Assembly: GCF_050563535.1 (NCBI RefSeq)
Contig: NZ_JBNXUO010000002.1
Coordinates: 254,161-318,160 of the forward strand
Length of the DNA stretch: 64,000 bases
Origin: Falsiroseomonas sp050563535
GTDB lineage: Bacteria; Pseudomonadota; Alphaproteobacteria; Acetobacterales; Acetobacteraceae
Direction of reading: 5' to 3'
In this document: positions 60,466 to 64,000 of the stretch, piece by piece
How the letters are laid out: every line of letters begins with the position of its first letter
How positions within the stretch are numbered: position 1 is the first letter of the stretch
Translations under genes and position numbers: made by a program
Notes under the pieces: generated by a model
Told to the model about the DNA's origin: nothing
The model's input: the letters and a program-made list of their open reading frames with translations, nothing else
Databases searched by the model: none

Positions 60466-60686
60466 CGTCGCCCTCCACCACCTGGCGCCGCGCCGGGCGG
60501 GGCCGGGAAGGCCCGCGGGCGATGCCGGGGCGGCACATTCGCGTGCGGCCCCGGGCGCGTCAATTCGCGAAGGTGCCCGCGCGCCGCATCGCCGCCGCGC
60601 GGCGGGCGGGCGTCGACAGGCGCGGCGGGGCTGACCTAGGCTCGCGCAACGAGACCCCGCGCCGCGCGACGGGGAAGGAGGAAACG

Positions 60687-61739
60687 CTGACCGAGGCCAC
60701 GCCCCCGGCACCGCCGGGCCAGCCCGCGCCGCCGCCGCACCCGCCGGTGCGGCCCGACTGGCTCGCGCAACGCAGGGAGGCGGCGCTGGAGCCCGCGCTG
60801 CCGATCATCGACGCGCATCACCACCTGTGGGGCGCCCCGCACCAGCCCTATCTGCTTGAGGACTTCCTGGCCGATGCCGGCGGCGGGCACGACCTGCGCG
60901 CCAGCGTCTTCGTCGAATGCCGGACCCATTACCGGACCGGCGGGGACCCGCTGTTACGGCCGCTTGGCGAGACCGAATTCGCCGTCGCCGCCGGCGAACG
61001 GGCCGATGCGCTGGGCGGGCCGCGCGTGGCCGCGGCGGTCGTGGGCTTCGCCGACCTGGCCGTGGGCGCCGCCATCCGCCCGGTGCTGGAGGCGCAGCTG
61101 GAGGCGGGGCGGGGGCGGCTGCGCGGGGTGCGCTTCATCTCCGCCTGGCACCCGGACCCGGCGGCGCGCGGGTCGCTCGCGACCCCCGCGCCGATGGTGC
61201 TGCTCGCCCCCGCCTTCCGCGAGGGCTTCGCGCAGCTCGCGCCGCTCGGCCTCGGCTTCGACGCCTGGATGTACCACACGCAGCTGGCGGAACTGCGCGA
61301 CCTGGCGGATGCCTTCCCCGACACGCGGATCGTGCTGAACCATGTCGGCGGCGCGATCGGCATCGGGCCCTATGCGGGGCGCGGGCGCCATGTGCGCGCG
61401 GCCTGGGGCGCGGCGCTGCGGGACCTGGCGCGCTGCCCGAACCTGTACCTGAAGATCGGCGGCTTCGGCATGCGGCTGTTCGGCTTCGGCGCGCATGAGA
61501 GGGCGACACCCCCGGGGTCGGAGGAGCTGGCCGCGGCGTGGCGCCCGATGGTGGAGACCTGCGTCGACGCCTTCGGCCCCGCGCGCTGCATGTTCGAGAG
61601 CAACTTCCCGGTGGACAAGGCCGGCACCGGCTACACGACGCTGTGGAACACCTTCAAGCGTATCACCGCAGGATGGTCCGCGGCGGAACGCGCGGCGCTG
61701 TTCCACGACACCGCCGCGCGCTTCTACCGGATCGCGTGA
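60687..61739 (+). CDS. Amidohydrolase family 2 protein, apparent CTG start
   Basis: About 350 residues. Amidohydro_2 motifs: PIIDAHHHLWG (metal ligands), HDLRASVFVECRTHY, IVLNHVGGAIGIGP, and MFESNFPVDKAG with the catalytic Asp, as in GLI/2-pyrone-4,6-dicarboxylate hydrolase-like enzymes. No ATG, GTG or TTG stands at the right place; a perfect AAGGAGG (60675-60681) is five bases before an in-frame CTG at 60687. The alternative GTG at 60747 has no ribosome site. First gene of a catabolic cassette with a CMD protein and an HpaI-type aldolase. Confidence 0.85.
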   Translation: MTEATPPAPPGQPAPPPHPPVRPDWLAQRREAALEPALPIIDAHHHLWGAPHQPYLLEDFLADAGGGHDLRASVFVECRTHYRTGGDPLLRPLGETEFAVAAGERADALGGPRVAAAVVGFADLAVGAAIRPVLEAQLEAGRGRLRGVRFISAWHPDPAARGSLATPAPMVLLAPAFREGFAQLAPLGLGFDAWMYHTQLAELRDLADAFPDTRIVLNHVGGAIGIGPYAGRGRHVRAAWGAALRDLARCPNLYLKIGGFGMRLFGFGAHERATPPGSEELAAAWRPMVETCVDAFGPARCMFESNFPVDKAGTGYTTLWNTFKRITAGWSAAERAALFHDTAARFYRIA

Positions 61740-61761
61740 CACGGACGGAGGGGAGACGGGA

Positions 61762-62304
61762 TTGGCCAGGCTGCCCTATCTGACGCGCGACGAACTGGCG
61801 CCGGAACACCGCGACGTCCTCGCCCGCGACATCTGGCTGAACCGCGTGCTGGCCAACAGCCCGGGTGCCGCGCGGGCCGTGACGGACTTCGCGATGTTCA
61901 TCCGCCACCGCAGCCGGCTCGACCCCCGGTTGCGGCAGCTGGCGATCCTCCAGGTCGGCTGGCTGGCGCGCAGCCCCTACGAGTGGTCGCACCATGTCCG
62001 CATCGGCCTGGACTGCGGCTGCACGGAGGCCGACATCCGCGCCATCGCGACCGAGAGCGCGGGCGGCGCCTCCGCCCTGGAGCCCGCGGCGCGGCTCGTG
62101 CTGCGCGGCGCGCGGGAGATGTACGAGGGTGCGATGCGTGCCGCCACCTTCGATGCGCTGCGCCCGCATCTCGACGCCGAATGCCTGACCGACCTGGTGG
62201 CCACCATCGCCTTCTACTGCGGCGTGGTCCGCCTGCTCGCGACGCTGGAGGTCGAGGTCGAGCCCGACTACCAGCCGATGCTCGACGCCCACCCGCTGCC
62301 GTGA
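61762..62304 (+). CDS. Carboxymuconolactone decarboxylase family protein
   Basis: 180 residues from TTG 61762, with GGAGGGGAG upstream. CMD features: RLDPRLRQLAILQVGWLA, SPYEWSHHVRIGLDCGCTEA, the E-W-x-H-H signature, and LVATIAFYCGVVRLLATLEV. The C-x-x-C redox pair of AhpD is absent, so the decarboxylase/hydrolase type is more likely. It follows the amidohydrolase by 22 bases. Confidence 0.88.
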   Translation: MARLPYLTRDELAPEHRDVLARDIWLNRVLANSPGAARAVTDFAMFIRHRSRLDPRLRQLAILQVGWLARSPYEWSHHVRIGLDCGCTEADIRAIATESAGGASALEPAARLVLRGAREMYEGAMRAATFDALRPHLDAECLTDLVATIAFYCGVVRLLATLEVEVEPDYQPMLDAHPLP

Positions 62305-62346
62305 CCGACGCGCGGCGCCACGCCCCAGCCGACCGGAGCCCGACCC

Positions 62347-63147
62347 ATGGCCGATGACGCCCCCCTGCTGCGCAACCGCGTGCGGGAGAAGCTGGCCCGC
62401 GACGAGGTTGTCGCCTCCATGACCGCGCGGCTGGTGCGCGGGGTGGAGGTGGCGCAGATCGCGGCCAGCGCAGGCTTCGACAGCCTCTATGTCGATCTCG
62501 AGCACGGGCCGCTGACCATCGACGTCACCGGCCAGATCTGCATGGCGGCCCTGGCCGCCGGCATCACGCCGCTGGTGCGCGTGCCGGCGCTGACGCCGGA
62601 ATTCGTCGGCCGCGTGCTGGATGCCGGCTCGCTCGGCATCATCGCGCCGCATGTCCATTCGGCCGAGGAGGCGCGCAGCGTGGTGCGGATGGCGAAGTTC
62701 CCGCCGCTCGGCACCCGCTCCGCCGCCGGGCACCTGCCGCAGTTCGGCTTCCGCAGCCTGCCGGCCGCCCTTGCCAACCCGGCGCTGGATGCCGCGACCA
62801 TGGTGGTCCCGATGGTGGAGACGCTGGAGGCGCTTGCGGCGGTGGAGGAGATCGTCGCGGTGGAGGGCGTCGACATGCTGCTGGTCGGCACGAACGACCT
62901 GACGGCGGAGATGGGCATCCCCGGCGAATACGACCATCCGCGCGTGCGCGACGCCTATGCGCGCATCATCGCCGCCGCGCGCGGCGCGGGGAAGCATGTC
63001 GGCATCGGCGGGCTGGCCGGCCGGCCGGACCTGGTGGCGGAGTTCGTGCGCATGGGCGCACGCTACGTCTCGACCGGGACCGATCTCGGCTTCCTCGCCG
63101 CCGCCTGCGCGGCGAAGGCGCGCGAAGTCCACGCGCTGGCACGATGA
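62347..63147 (+). CDS. HpcH/HpaI-type aldolase
   Basis: 266 residues. SLYVDLEHGPLTID (catalytic His and Asp region), LVRVPALTPEFVGRVLDAGS, GIIAPHVHSAEEARSVV, MVVPMVETLEALAAVEEI, and LLVGTNDLTAEMG with the metal-binding acid. Cleaves a 4-hydroxy-2-oxo acid into pyruvate and an aldehyde. Third gene of the cassette. Confidence 0.91.
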   Translation: MADDAPLLRNRVREKLARDEVVASMTARLVRGVEVAQIAASAGFDSLYVDLEHGPLTIDVTGQICMAALAAGITPLVRVPALTPEFVGRVLDAGSLGIIAPHVHSAEEARSVVRMAKFPPLGTRSAAGHLPQFGFRSLPAALANPALDAATMVVPMVETLEALAAVEEIVAVEGVDMLLVGTNDLTAEMGIPGEYDHPRVRDAYARIIAAARGAGKHVGIGGLAGRPDLVAEFVRMGARYVSTGTDLGFLAAACAAKAREVHALAR

Positions 63148-63167
63148 GAGGCAAGGGAGAGGGACGG

Positions 63168-64000
63168 ATGACGACGCGAAGGAACCTGGTCCTGGCCGGC
63201 ACCGCGGCAATCGCCGCGCATCCGGCGCTGGCGCAGGGACGGGACTGGCCGACGCGCCCGGTGCGGGTGATCGTGCCCTTCGCGCCCGGGGGCTCGACCG
63301 ACGTGATGGGCCGGCTGCTCGCCGACCGCTTCGCGCAGGTCTTCGGCCAGCCCTTCGTGGTGGAGAACCGCGCGGGCGCGGCCGGCATCATCGGCGTGGA
63401 GGGCGCGGCCCGCAGCACGCCGGACGGCCACACGTTGCTGATCGGCACGATCAGCACGCATGCGATGAACGTGCCCCTCTACGGCGCGCGGCTCACCTAT
63501 GATCCGCTGCGCGACTTCATCCCGGTGACGCGGCTTTCGGGCGGGGTCAGCGCGGTGGTGGTGCATCCCTCGCTGCCGGTCGCGGACCTGCAGGGGTTCA
63601 TCGCCCATGTGAAGGCCAGGCCCGGGGAGCTCAACTACGGCTCCGGCGGGCATGGCACGACCACGCACCTGGCGGCCGAGATGCTGAAGCACATGGCCGG
63701 GCTCGACATCGTCCACGTTCCCTTCCGCGCGCCGACCGCGGCAACCGTCGCGCTGGCGGGCGGGCAGGTGCAGGTGATGGTGGACACGCTGGTCGCCACC
63801 CGCGCCCTGGTGCGGGAAGGCAGGCTGCGGATGCTCGCCATCACCTCGCCCACGCGCCTGCCCGAATTCCCCGACCTGCCGGCCGTGGCGGAACTGCTGC
63901 CCGGCTTCGAGCTGAACGGATGGACCGGCCTGTTCGTGCCGGCCGGCACGCCGCCGGCGGTGGTGGAGCGGCTGGATGCGGCGGCCCGCGCCATGCTGGC
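63168..64000 (+). CDS. Bug-family tripartite tricarboxylate transporter substrate-binding protein, 3' end outside window
   Basis: 277 codons visible from ATG 63168, ribosome site GGGAGAGGGA. Signal peptide (NLVLAGTAAIAAHPALA-Q). Motifs: TRPVRVIVPFAPGGSTDVMG, FGQPFVVENRAGAAGIIGVE, STPDGHTLLIG, ELNYGSGGHGTTTHLAAEML, FVPAGTPPAVV. Probably supplies the substrate of the amidohydrolase/aldolase cassette. Confidence 0.93.
   Translation, partial: MTTRRNLVLAGTAAIAAHPALAQGRDWPTRPVRVIVPFAPGGSTDVMGRLLADRFAQVFGQPFVVENRAGAAGIIGVEGAARSTPDGHTLLIGTISTHAMNVPLYGARLTYDPLRDFIPVTRLSGGVSAVVVHPSLPVADLQGFIAHVKARPGELNYGSGGHGTTTHLAAEMLKHMAGLDIVHVPFRAPTAATVALAGGQVQVMVDTLVATRALVREGRLRMLAITSPTRLPEFPDLPAVAELLPGFELNGWTGLFVPAGTPPAVVERLDAAARAML

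Overview
The window is very GC-rich DNA, with almost every third codon position G or C, from an alphaproteobacterium. Acetobacteraceae (a Roseomonas-like genus) is the best guess. The basis is the ihfA - merR - tRNA-Pro(GGG) block, several Bug-type (tripartite tricarboxylate transporter) binding proteins, many polar amino-acid ABC genes and the overall codon use. No integrase, transposase, phage structural gene, rRNA or CRISPR array was seen.

Layout: 1-4288 holds a cut oligopeptide ABC ATPase, an M48 metalloprotease, CreA, gamma-glutamyltransferase and YraN. 4322-5344 holds ihfA, a MerR regulator and tRNA-Pro(GGG) with a visible promoter. 5523-8368 is a decaying row of envelope genes: a DUF421 gene with two frameshifts, an MscS channel lacking its central domain, an intact DUF2254 gene, and the first codons of an exonuclease/phosphatase-family gene. 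8358-8464 looks like a small dispersed repeat. 8461-18021 is one long minus-strand group: a LysR regulator, AccB/AccC-like biotin proteins, the three 5-oxoprolinase-type subunits with a second, lysine-less carrier domain, an SDR, and a four-gene polar amino-acid ABC transporter. Facing it, 18157-23074 is a plus-strand operon with an aminotransferase, a PEP-mutase/isocitrate-lyase family protein and an L-idonate/gluconate dehydrogenase set. Three near-identical LysR-type operators tie these units together.

23569-30066 carries an ECF sigma factor that may be translated from a leaderless mRNA, two small proteins, a PspA / DUF350 / DUF2491 group resembling E. coli yjfJ-yjfL-yjfK, a PHB-depolymerase-type esterase and a ribbon-helix-helix regulator. 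30168-36678 is a complete Mrp (MnhA/B-C-D-E-F-G) cation/proton antiporter operon led by an EIIA-Ntr-like PTS protein.

37029-53215 is the most unusual part: five tightly packed plus-strand genes (16 kb) coding for a PhoD-like metallophosphoesterase (896 aa), a DUF6603 protein (1177 aa) and three very large proteins of unknown function (1132, 1582 and 596 aa). They look like one uncharacterised multi-protein system. 53250-64000 returns to ordinary metabolism: an AapJ-like binding protein, an enolase-superfamily enzyme, Bug proteins, a fold-IV aminotransferase homologue that lacks the expected PLP lysine, a second polar amino-acid ABC transporter, and an amidohydrolase / carboxymuconolactone decarboxylase / HpaI-aldolase cassette that runs off the window.
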